The notes: generated by a model from the letters alone, not told the origin. 64,000 nt of DNA from Gordionus sp. m RMFG-2023 (GCF_954871325.1 NC_088775.1:80205561-80269560); one strand, 5' to 3'; numbered from the stretch's first letter, positions 22,663 to 35,194 are shown. Program-made: numbers and translations.

Positions 22663-25349
22663 CCCTTCAATACTCCGGTGAAAAAAATGACGTTAGTACT
22701 CCGGTGGGGTTTAATAGACCCCAATTTCAAATGTATATATGTCCAGTTATATTCATTATTTTGATTTAATATTTGAATATAAGATAGAACTAACCTTAAA
22801 CTTGATAAAATATTTATTTATTTTTATTTCTTAAGTTCAGATTAAAGATGGTGAGGATAATTATAATTTGTGCCAAAATTTTTTAAAAAAAGCTTACTTT
22901 TTTTAAATTGGAAATTAAAAATTAAAAAAATAACTTATCCATCATATAATCCTGATAATTCATAACATGGATCTTTATTCTTCAATATTAAAAAAAATTA
23001 CTCTGATAAATTCAAATATAAAAAAAATATTGAACATTGAAATATGTTAAATTTGACATTCAAAACATTTGTTACATAAAATATTAATATGTTCTAAACA
23101 TAAATTTATTTTGCATATTTGACAAAAATATTTAGTTTTTTTATCCTTTTTTCTAGGACACACACCACACCTTCCTATTGAAGGCTTAATATTCTCACTT
23201 TGTTGTTTGCCTAATATATTGTAAATAGATTCTTTTAGAATTCGCGGCAATCTGAGGCAATTTTTTCTTATTTCCAAATGGGGAGTAATAAGTTCCATAG
23301 ATAATTTTTTAATAAAACTACTTCTAGTAATTGTTTTGTTTGTGTTTGCAGTATATATAATATGGGAATTTATGGTTGTTATGTTTAAAAGTGTATAAAA
23401 AATGGTTAAGGGCCATCTATATGACCTTCTTGAAATTGAATAATTTTCTGTCATTTGGTCAACCATGTCTACACCACCTTTAGTCATATTATAAAAAGTT
23501 ATGATTTCAGGTTTTTGTTGGTTATTATTATCAATATTTTTATTATGATGTGTTAATGGAACAAGCATTAAACTTAGCACGAGAGGAAGATAATAGCGTA
23601 ACATACGTGAATAAATAATATAAAAAAAAATACGTGAATAAATAATATTAAACAAAGAAAAAAGATAATTGACGTGTAATAAAAAAAAATAATAAATAAA
23701 GGATGAATTGGTAAAAAAAAAACAAGTATATAAGCGTGGAAAGAAAAACAAACAAGAATGTTTTTTATATTATATTTTTTTTTTCGATATATGTTATTGA
23801 TTAAATAAAAAAGGAAATAAAAAGTAAAAGTTGTTTGATTTTTTTTTAAAAAATATAGAAAAATAGAAAACCAAAATATATAAATAAGGGTAAATATTTA
23901 TTTTTGTAGAGAGAAAATTAATATGATGGAATGTTGATATTGGAAGAATTAATCTATTGACTACATCTGCTGGTTTATTACTTATTTGATATTGTCCCTC
24001 TGGTTGATTTCCAGTATATATTTCAAGATTTAGAGTATAATATATTTTGGCATCCACCAAGGAGTATAGTTTTATGCCATATTTGGATGGTTTGTTTGGC
24101 ATGTATTGTCTAAATGGGCATTTACCACGAAATGCTGGAAGCATTTCATCTAGGGTTGCATATTCTGATATTGTATAAGATTTGTGGCAGTTATCAACAA
24201 TCTTGAAAAATATTTCTAATGTGTGTTGCTTTGTCTACCACCTTTCTCTCTTCTCTTGTTAGTATGTCATCAAATCTCATTGCATGAATTAGAAATCTGA
24301 ATCTTTTAAGAGGCATTGTTACTCTAAATATATCAATTCCAAACCCATCAGATTTCCATAAATCAGACATATTTTGATGGTTAGATTTAAAAATTCCAGC
24401 TAAATAAAAAATTCCCAATAATGCTTTGAATTCAGTTATATCAACTTCTTTTGTAGAACTTTCATATTGATTATAATTTTGACTTACAATTTTAATTTTT
24501 TGGTTGGTATGATAAATTATCTCTTCAATCATTTATGGTGTTATGAACAAGTCAAAACATTTTTCTGGAGTGTCAGCTAATTTCCCATATTCGTTTACTC
24601 CTGGCTGATCAATAACTATATTTTGCTGACGAGTTCTTATTCTCTGATTGGGAAAATCCTTTTCCCATTGAGTAACCTTATTTTTAGCTAATTTTAAAGA
24701 GAAATATACTATGATAAATGATTTTATATTTACCTAAATAATACTTAAGCTTATTATCTGTTTCAGCTAATATATCTTCTTCTTCATCTACATCAGATTG
24801 TGTATCATGATCACTATCATACATAAAATCTTCATCCTCACTATTAATTATATTATCCAAATCACCTCAAAAAAATATTACATTTATATATTTTATATTT
24901 ATTTTCAGAATCTGCAAAAATCATAGTAGATGATAGAAATAATTTAAAAAATGAGTTTGTTGGAGAAAATAAACATAAAATAACTCCACCAGAAAAAATA
25001 TTTGTGTTTTCAATTTCATATATCTCATTTGAAATATGTTATATTCAAATTTCGTTTTAATAAATTTTATAATATAGTGGTATATATTTATAATTATAAA
25101 AGTTTTAAAAAAAAAATTTTTTAAAAAATTACGAATTTACTCCGGTGGGGTCTCACAAACCCCAAGCAGTCACAAAATGCTTATATGCTAAAAACTACTC
25201 AACCAAAATATGTGAAATTTGGAATATAGATTCTAAGATATATTTGATGAAGCTACTGAAGAATCCAGATCATGATAATTAACCGTTTTTATGCAATATC
25301 ATTTCCAGCATGCCTGGGGTTTCCTACACCACACCGGAGTATTGAAGGG
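22663..25349 (-). mobile_element. piggyBac transposon, decayed, with TTAA sites
   Basis: The element is bounded by TTAA at 22659-22662 and 25350-25353. Its inverted ends CCCTTCAATACTCCGGTG and CACCGGAGTATTGAAGGG are perfect over 18 bp. Subterminal CTCCGGTGGGGT motifs occur at both ends (about 22698 and 25140). The transposase lies on the minus strand inside it. The perfect ends suggest it moved in the not very distant past, although its own gene is now dead; mobilisation in trans is possible. Confidence 0.9.
23047..24870 (-). pseudogene. piggyBac transposase remnant
   Basis: Minus-strand parts in order: an acidic N-terminus with SEDEDFMYDSDHD (about 24830); a 46-nt GT-AG intron near 24690-24733; the motif VTQWEKDFPNQRIRTRQ; frame 24532-24194 (IEEIIYHTNQKI to THIRNIFQDC); frame 24144-23794 with DEMLPAFRGKCPFRQYMPNK and KYGIKLYSLVDAK; then frame 23751-23047 with KGGVDMVDQMTENYS and a C-terminal cysteine-rich finger (CGVCPRKK to CNKCFECQI). 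Of the catalytic Asp triad, the first (LVDAK) and third (KGGVD) are visible. The block carrying the second is replaced by low-complexity sequence. A stop (TAA) lies just before MIEEII and there is a frame change after RNIF. It is not expected to be active. Confidence 0.85.
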
Positions 25350-25353
25350 TTAA

Positions 25354-26480
25354 ATTGGAAACAAAAGAGCTGATTTATCCGCACCGTAGTAATAGTGCGG
25401 CTTTCATTTAAATATAATTTAGGGGAGGATAAGGGGCCGATCTACCGTCATAGTACGAAACATATTTACAATTAATTTTCAATTAAAATAAAAAGAGAAT
25501 TTATTTTATTAGTAGAATTTACAACTTATTTTCTAGTAAAATGAAAAAAGAATTTATTTTATACCGAATTCACATCCTTTTTCAAATAAAATGAATTATA
25601 CCATGTAAAAATTAGATCAAAAATATAATGAATAATTTCGTTTTTATCCTCACTATTTTTACAAAACGTATTATGTTAACATAACAACAGATTGACTAAG
25701 TAACCTAGTAACCCCAATTCTACACCCATTTAGGAGAACAGAAAAGAATTTTGGAGGGGCAGTTAAAAAATTATTTTAACAGCATTGAAAAAATATTTAA
25801 GTTATTTAACACAAAATTGAAATATACGATTTTATTTGAAAAATACCACATAAAAAATATACAATGAACAAATATGTTTATAAAAATTAGGAAGATATGA
25901 ATTGACTTATAGCTGAAAAGAAATAATTTGATTTAATAATTTTTCAAATATTATATAATAAAGTTGATAGGGTTTAATTGTGCTTGTATAATATGTTAGG
26001 GATTTAATTATAAAATATATGTAATAAGAAAATATTTATAACTTTAATACAATTGATATTATGATTAATAATTGAGCAATGCAGTGCAAAGCTACTAAAA
26101 ATAAATCATTACAATATAACTTTGGTTGAGATGTATTTTAATTACCTTAAAAAATTTCCAATATTAATGGTTTATGTTTTTCCATGTACTAATAAAAAAG
26201 TCACCCTTTATTATAGCATACTCAACCGATTATATGATTTAATAATCCTCTTGAATGCTAACAAAGTTGACTCACAACTCGATGTGGATGATAAACTGAT
26301 TTCTTTCAGTTGGGAAAACCAGTTTTGGTATAGATTGATCCACCATTGTTTAAGTTATAGATCTTGCATGGAAGGCAAAAAATTGGACTAGCTATTATTC
26401 AACCTATACGTATTTATAAAACCTTTAAGAAAAACTTCTTCCATTATTAGTAACATTCTTTTTGATTTGAGTGATATTGA
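25354..26480. other. AT-rich stretch without a recognised gene
   Basis: The 89-codon open frame at 26122-26391 opens on TTG rather than ATG, has no family resemblance that I can see, and has no splice partner. A host exon cannot be excluded because its composition is slightly less biased than its surroundings. Confidence 0.5.
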
Positions 26481-26723
26481 TATTGTTGTTAAAGCCCAGA
26501 TTTGGGTCAATTTTTAAAAACGGCCCAATTAAGATCTTAGCCACAATAACATTATGTAAGCCTCGTCATTTGGCAAATAGATATCCAAACCTTTCTACCA
26601 TCTATGAGCAAAATTTATAGACTTACATAAAATCGTCGTTATAATTTTGATAGAGCCTTTTTTTAAAATCGAGTCGAATCCAATGACATAATGTCTTTGG
26701 CCGAATCAAACTTTTTAACACCA
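26481..26723. mobile_element. hAT-like hairpin MITE, third copy
   Basis: It starts TATTGTTGTTAAAGCCCAGA and ends TTTTTAACACCAC, with inverted inner arms. The central ATAGATATCCAAACCTTTC and CATCTATGAGCAAAAT words match the copies at 5915-6103 and 8619-8836. Confidence 0.55.
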
Positions 26724-26807
26724 CTCGGTGGCCTATTTTCCAAAATCTGAATCAAATCAGTTGTAAAATATTTACAATAAGAATAACTAAAAAATCTTAC
26801 CTATCCA

Positions 26808-27012
26808 TTTTGTTTTTGGAAGCTCAGGCTCATTTTTCTTATTCTGAATCTTGGCACCTTGATCATTTTTAATCTTCCACCAAATTAACTATATTTACAT
26901 TCCCTTCCTCAGTACAATATAACGTGCTTTGGCATTATTAGGAATTTCAGCACACATGAACAAATAGTTTTTCTTAACCGATAGTAGATGAACAATATTT
27001 CTCTTTATCCTA
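26808..27012 (-). pseudogene. Exon-like minus-strand segment, unidentified
   Basis: The minus strand reads, after an AG acceptor, IKRNIVHLLSVKKNYLFM then CAEIPNNAKARYIVLRK. Two stops follow in frame, and then WWKIKNDQGAKIQNKKN and EPELPKTKWI end at a GTAAG donor. Codon use looks coding, but I cannot name a family and the middle stops argue for a dead fragment or an undetected intron. Confidence 0.3.
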
Positions 27013-27226
27013 AAAATATTTTCTAGGAACCAAAAGACTTTTAAAAAATTGTTGATTGTTTTTTTGGGGGGTTGGGGAGGGGGGGGGCAGATGCAAATTT
27101 TTTTAAGGCCTAGAATGGGACCTGTCTAGATGGGAATGTTTCTTTTGTTAAAATAAATTAATATAAAAACAATTATAGAATAAAAAGTCAAAAGAACCCG
27201 TATATATTTTTAGAAATTTATAAAAA

Positions 27227-30073
27227 CTAGTAGATAGCCCGTCAAAAATGACGGAGAATGAGAATTTTATTCGTTTTTTAAGAAAGATGTTAACTTTTAT
27301 TAAAAAATCATATCCAATTTATATAATTTTTAAACCCCCCCCCCCTCCCCATTTATGTCAAGTCCAAGCAATGTCATTGAGTCCAACCTATTAGGACTAA
27401 GAGTGGAAACTATTATTTGAGTCAAAATATATTTAAATGAGCTTGTACCCAATACCAAAATTCTTTGTAAATATAATACTGGTTACATAAGACTAACATT
27501 TAACATTAAAAAATTTCAAGCCAGGTCCAAGCTCATAATATTTGGGAAAAATTTCCAAGCGTTCAAGACCTTATAATTTATAAAAAAATTTCTCAAGCCT
27601 AGCTCAACCCATAATAATTTTGAAAATTTTTTCCTAGCCCGGCCCATAATAATTTGTATAAGATATTCCCAAGTCAGGTGCAAGCTATTAAAAAATCCCA
27701 ATATAGGTTCAAGCCTACAATATCTGGAAAAAATATCCAAGCATCCAAGACTAACCTTTAACATTAAAAAATTCCAATATAGGTTCAAGCCTACAATATC
27801 GGGATAAAATATCCAAGCATCCAAGATCTTAATATTTAAAAAGATTTTCTCAAGCCCACCTTCCCTAATAATTTTGAAATCAAGCCCAGAGATATTTAAT
27901 TTATAACATAAGACTAACATTTAACATTAAAATATCCTAATATAGGTTCTACCCTACAATATCTGGAAAAAATATCCAAGCATCCAAGACGAACATTTAA
28001 TAATAAAAATCCCAATATAGGTTAAACTGGATAAAATATCCAAGCATCCAAGATCTTAATATTTAAAAAGATTTTCTCAAGCCCACCTTCCCTAATAATT
28101 TTGAAATCAAGCCCAGAGATACTAAATTTATAATTAATGAAGAGGAAATATCTGATTTACCAATTAGTCAACAGGTAAAATATATTACTTTATAAAAAGA
28201 ATAATATAAGACTAACATTTAACATGGAAAAAATATCCAAGCATTCAAGACTAACATTTAACATTAAAAAATCCCAATATAGGTTCAAGAAAAAAGCATC
28301 CAAGATCTTAATATTTAAAAAGAATTTCTCTAACCCACCTTCCCTAATAATTTTGAAACCAAGCCCAGAGATATTAAATAAAACTAACATTGAACATTAA
28401 AAAATCCCAATATAGGTTCAAGCCTACAATATCTGGAAAAAATATCCAAGCATCCAAGACTAACTAACATTAAAAAATCCCAATATAGGTTCAAGCCTAC
28501 AATATCGGGATAAAATATCCAAGCATCCAAGATCTTAATATTTAAAAAGATTTTTTCAAGCCCACCTTCCCTAATAATTTTGAAATCAAGCCCAGAGATA
28601 TTTAATTTATAACATAAGACTAACATTTAACATTAAAATATCCTAATATAGGTTCTACCCTACAATATCTGGAAAAAATATCCAAGCATCCAAGACGAAC
28701 ATTTAATAATAAAAATCCCAATATAGGTTAAACTGGATAAAATATCCAAGCATCCAAGATCTTAATATTTAAAAAGATTTTCTCAAGCCCACCTTCCCTA
28801 ATAATTTTGAAATCAAGCCCAGAGATATTAAATTTATAATTAAGGAAGAGGAAATATCTGATTTACCAATTAGTCAACAGGTAAAATATATAACTTTATA
28901 AAAAGAATAACATAAGACTAACATTTAGCATGGAAAAAATATCCAAGCATTCAAGACTAACATTTAACATTAAAAAATCCCAATATAGGTTCAAGAAAAA
29001 AGCATCCAAGATCTTAATATTTAAAAAGAATTTCTCTAACCCACCTTCCCTAATAATTTTGAAACCAAGCCCAGAGATATTAAATAAAACTAACATTTAA
29101 CATTAAAAAATCCCAATATAGGTTCAAGCCTACAATATCTGGAAAAAATATCCAAGCATCCAAGACTAACTAACATTAAAAAATCCCAATATAGGTTCAA
29201 GCCTACAATATCTGGATAAAATATCCAAGCATCCAAGATCTTAATATTTAAAAAGATTTTCTTAAGCCCACCTTTCCTAATAATTTTGAAATCAAGCCCA
29301 GAGATATTAAATTTATAACATAAGACTAACATTTAACATTAAAAATTCCTAATATAGGTTCTACCCTACAATATCTGGAAAAAATATCCAAGCATCCAAG
29401 ACGAACATTTAATAATAAAAATCCCAATATAGGTTAAACTGGATAAAATATCCAAGCATCCAAGATCTTAATATTTAAAAAGATTTTCTCAAGCCCACCT
29501 TCCCTAATAATTTTGAAATCAAGCCCAGAGATATTAAATTTATAATTAAGGAAGAGGAAATATCTGATTTACCAATTAGTCAACAGGTAAAATATATAAC
29601 TTTATAAAAAGAATAACATAAGACTAACATTTAGCATGGAAAAAATATCCAAGCATTCAAGACTAACATTTAACATTAAAAAATCCCAATATAGGTTCAA
29701 GAAAAAAGCATCCAAGATCTTAATATTTAAAAAGAATTTCTCTAACCCACCTTCCCTAATAATTTTGAAACCAAGCCCAGAGATATTAAATTTATAATTA
29801 ATGAAGAGGAAATCTCTAATTTACCAATTATTCTACAGGTAAAATATATTACTTTATAAAAATAATAACTTAAGACTAACATTTAACATTAAAAAATCCC
29901 AATATAATTTTGAGAAATATTATACTTGATAATTAAGAGAATGTTCTATAAAAATATTTTCTATAAAATAAAATCAATAAAAAAATAAAAATAAGTACGT
30001 ACCGATGACATGACGTAGCGATGACATGACGTCACGATGACGTAGTGAGGACATCGGAAAATTATAATATAGA
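27227..30073 (-). mobile_element. Non-autonomous Helitron filled with tandem repeats
   Basis: On the minus strand the element begins TCTATATTATAAT (30073 downward). It ends with a stem-loop CCGTCATTTTTGACGG followed by GGCTATCTACTAG at 27227. The flanking bases are A and T, the A^T insertion rule of Helitrons, with no target duplication. No Rep/helicase frame is present, so it is non-autonomous. Almost all of its body (27480-29900) is a tandem array. Next to the 5' end are short GATGACATGACGT repeats (about 30005-30045). Confidence 0.8.
27480..29900. repeat. Complex tandem array, 706-bp higher-order unit
   Basis: Small modules such as AATATCCAAGCATCCAAGA, TCTCAAGCCCACCTTCC and AATTTTGAAATCAAGCCCAG recur many times. 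They are organised into a higher-order unit of 706 bp, seen for example as the near-identical segments from 28190 and from 28896. The open frames of 66-134 codons in this stretch are shadows of the repeats. The array lies wholly inside the Helitron. Related AGCCCA/CAAGCC text also occurs at 36050-36120 and 61480-61600. Confidence 0.85.
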
Positions 30074-31080
30074 TGATGGGGGACACAAAAACAACATTTT
30101 TGGTAATAAAACCTAAATGCATATTAAAATAAAAGTCCAAAACACGACAATATTCTAAATAATTACACTCTACCCCAGGGCCATAGCCACAAAAGAGCCT
30201 GGGAGTAGCCCCTCCCTCTTTCCCAAAAAAATTTCCTGGCTCCCAACCTGACCTATCAAATATTTTCTGGCCCCCAAATATAAAAAAAATGATTTAGTTA
30301 TTAAATTTTAATTGACCATTAACGATCAAGAATTAAAAAATTCTTGGGGCGAAGCCCCCAGACCCCATTTAGGGCGGGCCTTCGGCCGGGTTACTTTAGT
30401 CTATATATAGTCATAAAATATTTTTACAAGAGAGGAGATTATTTTTAATAAAAAAAGAAACCTAAAACAAATATGAAATTCATTTTTATTAGTTTATATA
30501 AAATATAATAAATTACTTGTATATACATTAATATAAGATCATGGTAATAATTTATTCCAAACAAGTATAAAAAATTTATTTATAAAAAGTAAATAGACAT
30601 ATAGTTGATATTCCTCTATTATATAGAATTTCTTACAAAATACTAAGTAAAATTATCCTTATACAGACATATTTGACAGTTAGAGAATATATTACAGTTA
30701 ATATTTTACAAAATTTACTAATCAATGCTCTTGATAATAAATATATCAACATAAGCATTCAATTATTTAACACCATCTATTTATTTTAAATAAAAAATGA
30801 TATTAAAAAATAATCTTCATATTATTTATCTCACAATGTCTTTAAAATATTTGATGTCCTTATCAATCTATTATAATAATCCTCAAAAAACGTGAATCAA
30901 GTTTAACCAATAGAGTTCTTTTAAAAAATATTTATCCAATGATAATCATCATAGAAATTTTAAGCCATTAGTAATTCCCATGTGATATATAATATGGCGA
31001 AACACAATATCCATATCAAATTTGCCATTGCATGTAAAATATTCTTTTCAACAAATTTTATCTAGATAATATTTTTGAAA

Positions 31081-31630
31081 TATTTGCTCAACACCATAGT
31101 AAACACTATATTCTTCATTTATTTTATTTTTAATGTGTAAACTTTCATTAGAGTCTATGACATCTGGGTTGAATCAAGGAGAGTTGGCTTCAAAGTTAAA
31201 TTTCAATTATTTTATTTTTGATAAAATCACATATACCAAGGTAAAAGTTCTTATATTTTAAATTTATATAAAATTACCTAATTAATCAAAATTCAGATGC
31301 CATATCAATATCAGATGATGTTTAGATATTAGTAATAAATATTTGCTCAACACCAAAGTAAACAATATTTATTAAAATCTTCAATTATTTTATTTTTGAT
31401 GTGTAAACTTTCATTAGAACCTATGACATCTGGACTGAATCAAGGAGAGTTGGCTTCAAAGTTAAATTTCAATTATTTTATTTTTGATAAGATCACAAAT
31501 ACCAAGCTAAAAGTTCTTATATTTTAAATTTATTTAAAAAAATTTCTTTTTACCTTTTAAAACCTAATTAATCAATATTCAGAGATGCCATATCAATATC
31601 AGATGATGTTGAGATATTAGTAATATTAGC
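31081..31630. repeat. Two tandem copies of a ~259-bp unit inside the Helitron
   Basis: The segment opening TATTTGCTCAACACCA occurs at 31081 and again at 31340, with long shared text such as AATCAAGGAGAGTTGGCTTC. On the minus strand the first unit has a fairly open reading (NEEYSVYYGVEQIFQKYYL), which could be captured coding sequence. I do not recognise it. Confidence 0.7.
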
Positions 31631-32039
31631 CAATTTATCTTTCATTTTTCAAAAGTATAAATTTTAACAAATAATTTTTATGCATTATTATATCATGCAT
31701 TTTGCTTTTTTTTTTAAATCAAGGCCTATACCAAAATATATGTTGATGTACACCAAAATAAACACTATTTATAATATTGGAGAGTGATTAAATAAACACT
31801 ATACTTTATGAATTATTACTTCTATGAAATATCAGAGCAAATATATATATATAAAATAAGGTCAGACAACTTTAGTAAAAAAATTGAAATTAGGTTAAGC
31901 AAAACTTGGGATGGGCATTAATTAAATTCTTAATGGGACTAAAAATGTTGTCATTTGCAGACCTCTGGTGATAATACAATTATATATTTTTGTTTTTCTT
32001 TAAATTTCTGAACATATTAAAAAAGTAATTTTTATGGTT

Positions 32040-32200
32040 CCACGTCAATTCGGCGATATAAACAAATAGCATGAGAAGCTATTTTGCCTTCTCCCTTAAC
32101 TCCAAATCCTAATTGATACGTATACTCAGTGTTTTATAAGATAATCAGTTTGGCCCTATAATTGATTTTAATCTATGATGGCGTCTTTTCTAATTTAGGA
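32040..32200 (-). pseudogene. Reverse-transcriptase scrap
   Basis: On the minus strand YQLGFGVKGEGKIASHA resembles the QLGFG-GG-EAAVHA segment in the RT fingers of some non-LTR elements. It is only about 40 codons long and embedded in the Helitron. It may come from the same family as the relic at 20240-20690. Confidence 0.35.
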
Positions 32201-33764
32201 AGGTTTTAAAAGCTTATAAATGATTCTTAATGAGTGCAGATTTTATAAGAAGTGAGAACAAAAACCATTGTATCTGAGTAAAAAATTTGTTACAAATATC
32301 ATAACTTACAAATCATATTTTTTTTATTCCATATTTTCCGTAATATATTTGACCTTTTCTCTAAAAATTAATAGAAATCATGGAAGAATAAATATGGATA
32401 ATATATTCCTCTCATTTTATTATTGATTAAAGAAAAGATTTTTTCAACGTTGGCATTATGAGCTGATATAGAAAAAAAAGCATGCTATAATAGCAGTTCA
32501 CTACATTGGTGAAAGATTGGGATATAAAAGAAATTAGATCCATTTTTGATGAAGAGCAAGTTTTGCATATTCAACACGTCTAATTTTATTTATAATAAAC
32601 AATTAAAGTTGCAAAATTGGCTCAACAACTTTGAGTCATATAAAGAAACATTTATCTATATAGACTTTTCTAAATCTGACTTAAGAAGATTTTAATTTTC
32701 ATCCATTTGAAACATTCCAATTTTTTATAAAGGTTCTGATTAGAGAGCAAAATATAAAATTCTATATCTATACATTCAATAAATCATTGAATTTATTTAA
32801 TTTTTTTGTCCATTTTTAATATCTGTTTCAAATGTTACTTGAAAATAAGTTATGCTCTCATCTAGCAAGGATATATTTTTCAGATTATAAATTACAAATA
32901 CAAATGAATAAGAAATATTTTTAAAGATTTTTTATTGTGCACATAAATGAAAATAACTAACCATATACTTCATATAAATAATGAATTTTAGAATATCCCT
33001 TCATCTAAAAAATATAAATTTCTAAATCACACCTCTTCATCCATTGTTAAATAAAGGTAAAATTTATTATTTTATCATTGAATAAAGGATTACCCGTCAT
33101 TTTTGACGGGCTATCAGCTAGTATTTTATAATTTTCTGTAAAATATATATTTCGCTATATTGGTAAAAATTATTTGATTGTCTTATGATAATTGATAAAA
33201 TTAGATATACTTTAAATCTACGACATATAATATTCCAATGTTTGTATTGTGCTTTAATTTTTTATTTAATTTATGATTTAATTTTATCTATAGTTTTATA
33301 ATTATAATTTACTTTTATTAAAATAAATAAATTAAAATTACTCACTTTATAAAAATTTATATTTGATATTAGATTATTTAATAATTTTATGGATCTGTTA
33401 TTAATAATTATAATACATTTCACTTTTGCCTTAAGACTTATCTTTGGCTTATATTCCATTTCTTAAAAAACATTTTTGGTTCACTTTTTATATATATAAA
33501 TGCTCCAAAAATGTATAAATTATGATGAATAGTTTTATATAAAAATATCAACTTTTACATTCTTTCTTTCAAATTATTGTTTAAGATATAGGCATACATT
33601 TTCGAAGGTCAGGGAGTGGGGGGAGAACTAAGGGGGAATTTTCTTATTAGCTTAAAATGATATTCACAAAAAGTGATAAATTTCTGAAAGGGGGGGGGGT
33701 TTCCCCTTGCCCCCTCCCTTGGCTATGCATATGCTCTTAAGAGACTTTTACTAAGGTGTACTAG

Positions 33765-33915
33765 TCATTTAAACATCTCGTTTCAATCTATAAGAATTTT
33801 GAGGCTATTGGTGAAGTATTATTTTACTTTTCTAATAGAACTCTTAACTCAGAGGTTTCCACTCATGATTCAGTCGAGGCTTCTGATCTTTTATCTAAAT
33901 GTGTTAATATAAATT
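33765..33915 (+). repeat. Dispersed repeat, partner of 3675-3835
   Basis: It matches the reverse complement of 3675-3835 over about 150 bp. The next 200 bp (33930-34135) have a run resembling a MITE end (GACTTGACCCCCTGCACC) without a definable partner. Confidence 0.6.
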
Positions 33916-34134
33916 ACATTATACATATTTTATGACCTTTTATGACAGCCTATCTATGGGCATCACTAGAATTTACAATCTCAGAGGGCTCAAAAAAATT
34001 TTAAAATTATTTCCAAAATTACTTTTTTTAGCTAACATTCAAAAAAAAATTTCAAAATTTTGAGGAGGCTCTTCAAATTTTTCAGCGGACTTGACCCCCT
34101 GCACCTAGTTAGTAAAGCTAATGGTACAACCTTA

Positions 34135-35080
34135 TTCCACCATCAGATTTTATGGCTTAATTTATTATCACCTTGTTAAAACTGAGGGTGAGTGTAGCAA
34201 TATCTATTAATCTTGATGTTTTCACTATTCTGCTAAGATTCAAGTGTGTCAATATAGACATTTATTACGGAACCATCTGTCTTTGATTTTAATTTCCTTC
34301 ATTTGATGCTAAGTTCTAGCCTTAGCTTGTTTTGAGAGGATTTGCTGTTAAGGCATAAATCCATTGCAATGTCTTTACCTGGGATGACTTTTCATTATGT
34401 CTTTAAACTTTTTGCGCAAGATGAGAATGTAATCTATTTGGGATTTTCGCTCTCACTTAATGGTTATACCTTTTTTTAAAGAAGGTGTTTAAGGCAAGAT
34501 CAAAGGCTTGCGTAAATTTCAATACATACTCTCCTCCTTCATTTACTTCTCCATATTCAACATGGTATCTTTAATAGCCTTCTCCTACTATTCTACATGC
34601 GCATTTAATTCGCTTCCTTTTATAAATGCCACCTATAGGGGTTTTCATCAGAGTATTATTTAGGAATATCATTTTCATTCTCTAAGCCTTTTCAACCGCT
34701 TTGAGAAATATTCTGAGAGGATGTGTAGAATTGATTGGCCATGAGGAGTTTTATTGCCATTATTTTATTAGAGATTCCTGACATCTACTACTGTCGAGGT
34801 TAGATCATGGCTAACGATGATGCTGACATCATTTTTGTTGTTCACTAATTCATTATAGTAGAGTTTATAACCTCTTAGTTTGTGCAATATGGATGCCAAT
34901 CCTCTTGTATTACCTTGAGTATCAATGTTTAAACTTGCAACTTGAGAATGGTGACTTTTTAGTTTTGACGTTAATTTTACTTTTCACAGGATGTATGTCT
35001 ACAAAGTGCTCGTCGCTTGTATGAAATGCCCTAGCATGCATATTCATGATACATTTTAGATAACTTTTTAGTTGTTCGCA
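34135..35080 (-). pseudogene. RTE-clade LINE endonuclease fragment
   Basis: Broken minus-strand frames give RGYKLYYNELVNNKNDVS, corresponding to the RTE signature around EGYKLYYNG. Further on are SQIDYIL-like and VIPGKDIAMDL segments, matching the QIDYILM...CKVIPGED block at the end of RTE endonucleases. The RT part that should follow (to the left) is absent. The frame is heavily broken. Confidence 0.5.
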
Positions 35081-35194
35081 CATATATCATAGCACCCAGC
35101 TACCCAAGCTAGGAAAAAACAAAATAAAATTTGAAAAAAAGATAAATAAGTCAATAAATTGCGTATTTGCTCATCAATCAAAGAAAATCTTACA

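Larger units (their letters stand above)
30867..33121 (+). mobile_element. Non-autonomous Helitron inserted in the hAT MITE
   Basis: It starts TCTATTATAATAATCC and ends with a 7-bp stem (CCCGTCA ttt TGACGGG) followed by CTATCAGCTAG and a host T. The paralogous MITE at 1885-3081 still has the empty sequence TATCAATATTTTATTG (near 2469). This shows insertion exactly between A and T without duplication. No Rep/helicase is encoded. The interior holds two tandem copies of a roughly 259-bp unit (31081-31630) and a reverse-transcriptase scrap (32040-32200, minus). Confidence 0.88.
30176..33733. mobile_element. hAT MITE, second copy, split by a Helitron
   Basis: The left part (30176-30866) and right part (33122-33733) align with 1885-3081. 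The ends are CAGGGCCATAGCCAC and GGCTATGCATATG. The flanks CTCTACCC and CTCTTAAG match at only four positions, so no clean duplication remains. A perfect GGGGCGAAGCCCC stem lies at 30346-30358. Bases 30867-33121 are a later Helitron insertion. Confidence 0.75.

Noticed and set aside
27516-29332. Five minus-strand frames of 66-134 codons
   Set aside because: They are copies of the same tandem-repeat modules within the Helitron and recur with the 706-bp period. They look like repeat shadows, not genes.
27480-29900. CRISPR-like array
   Set aside because: The repeats are long, imperfect, higher-order and lack uniform unique spacers. The genome is eukaryotic.
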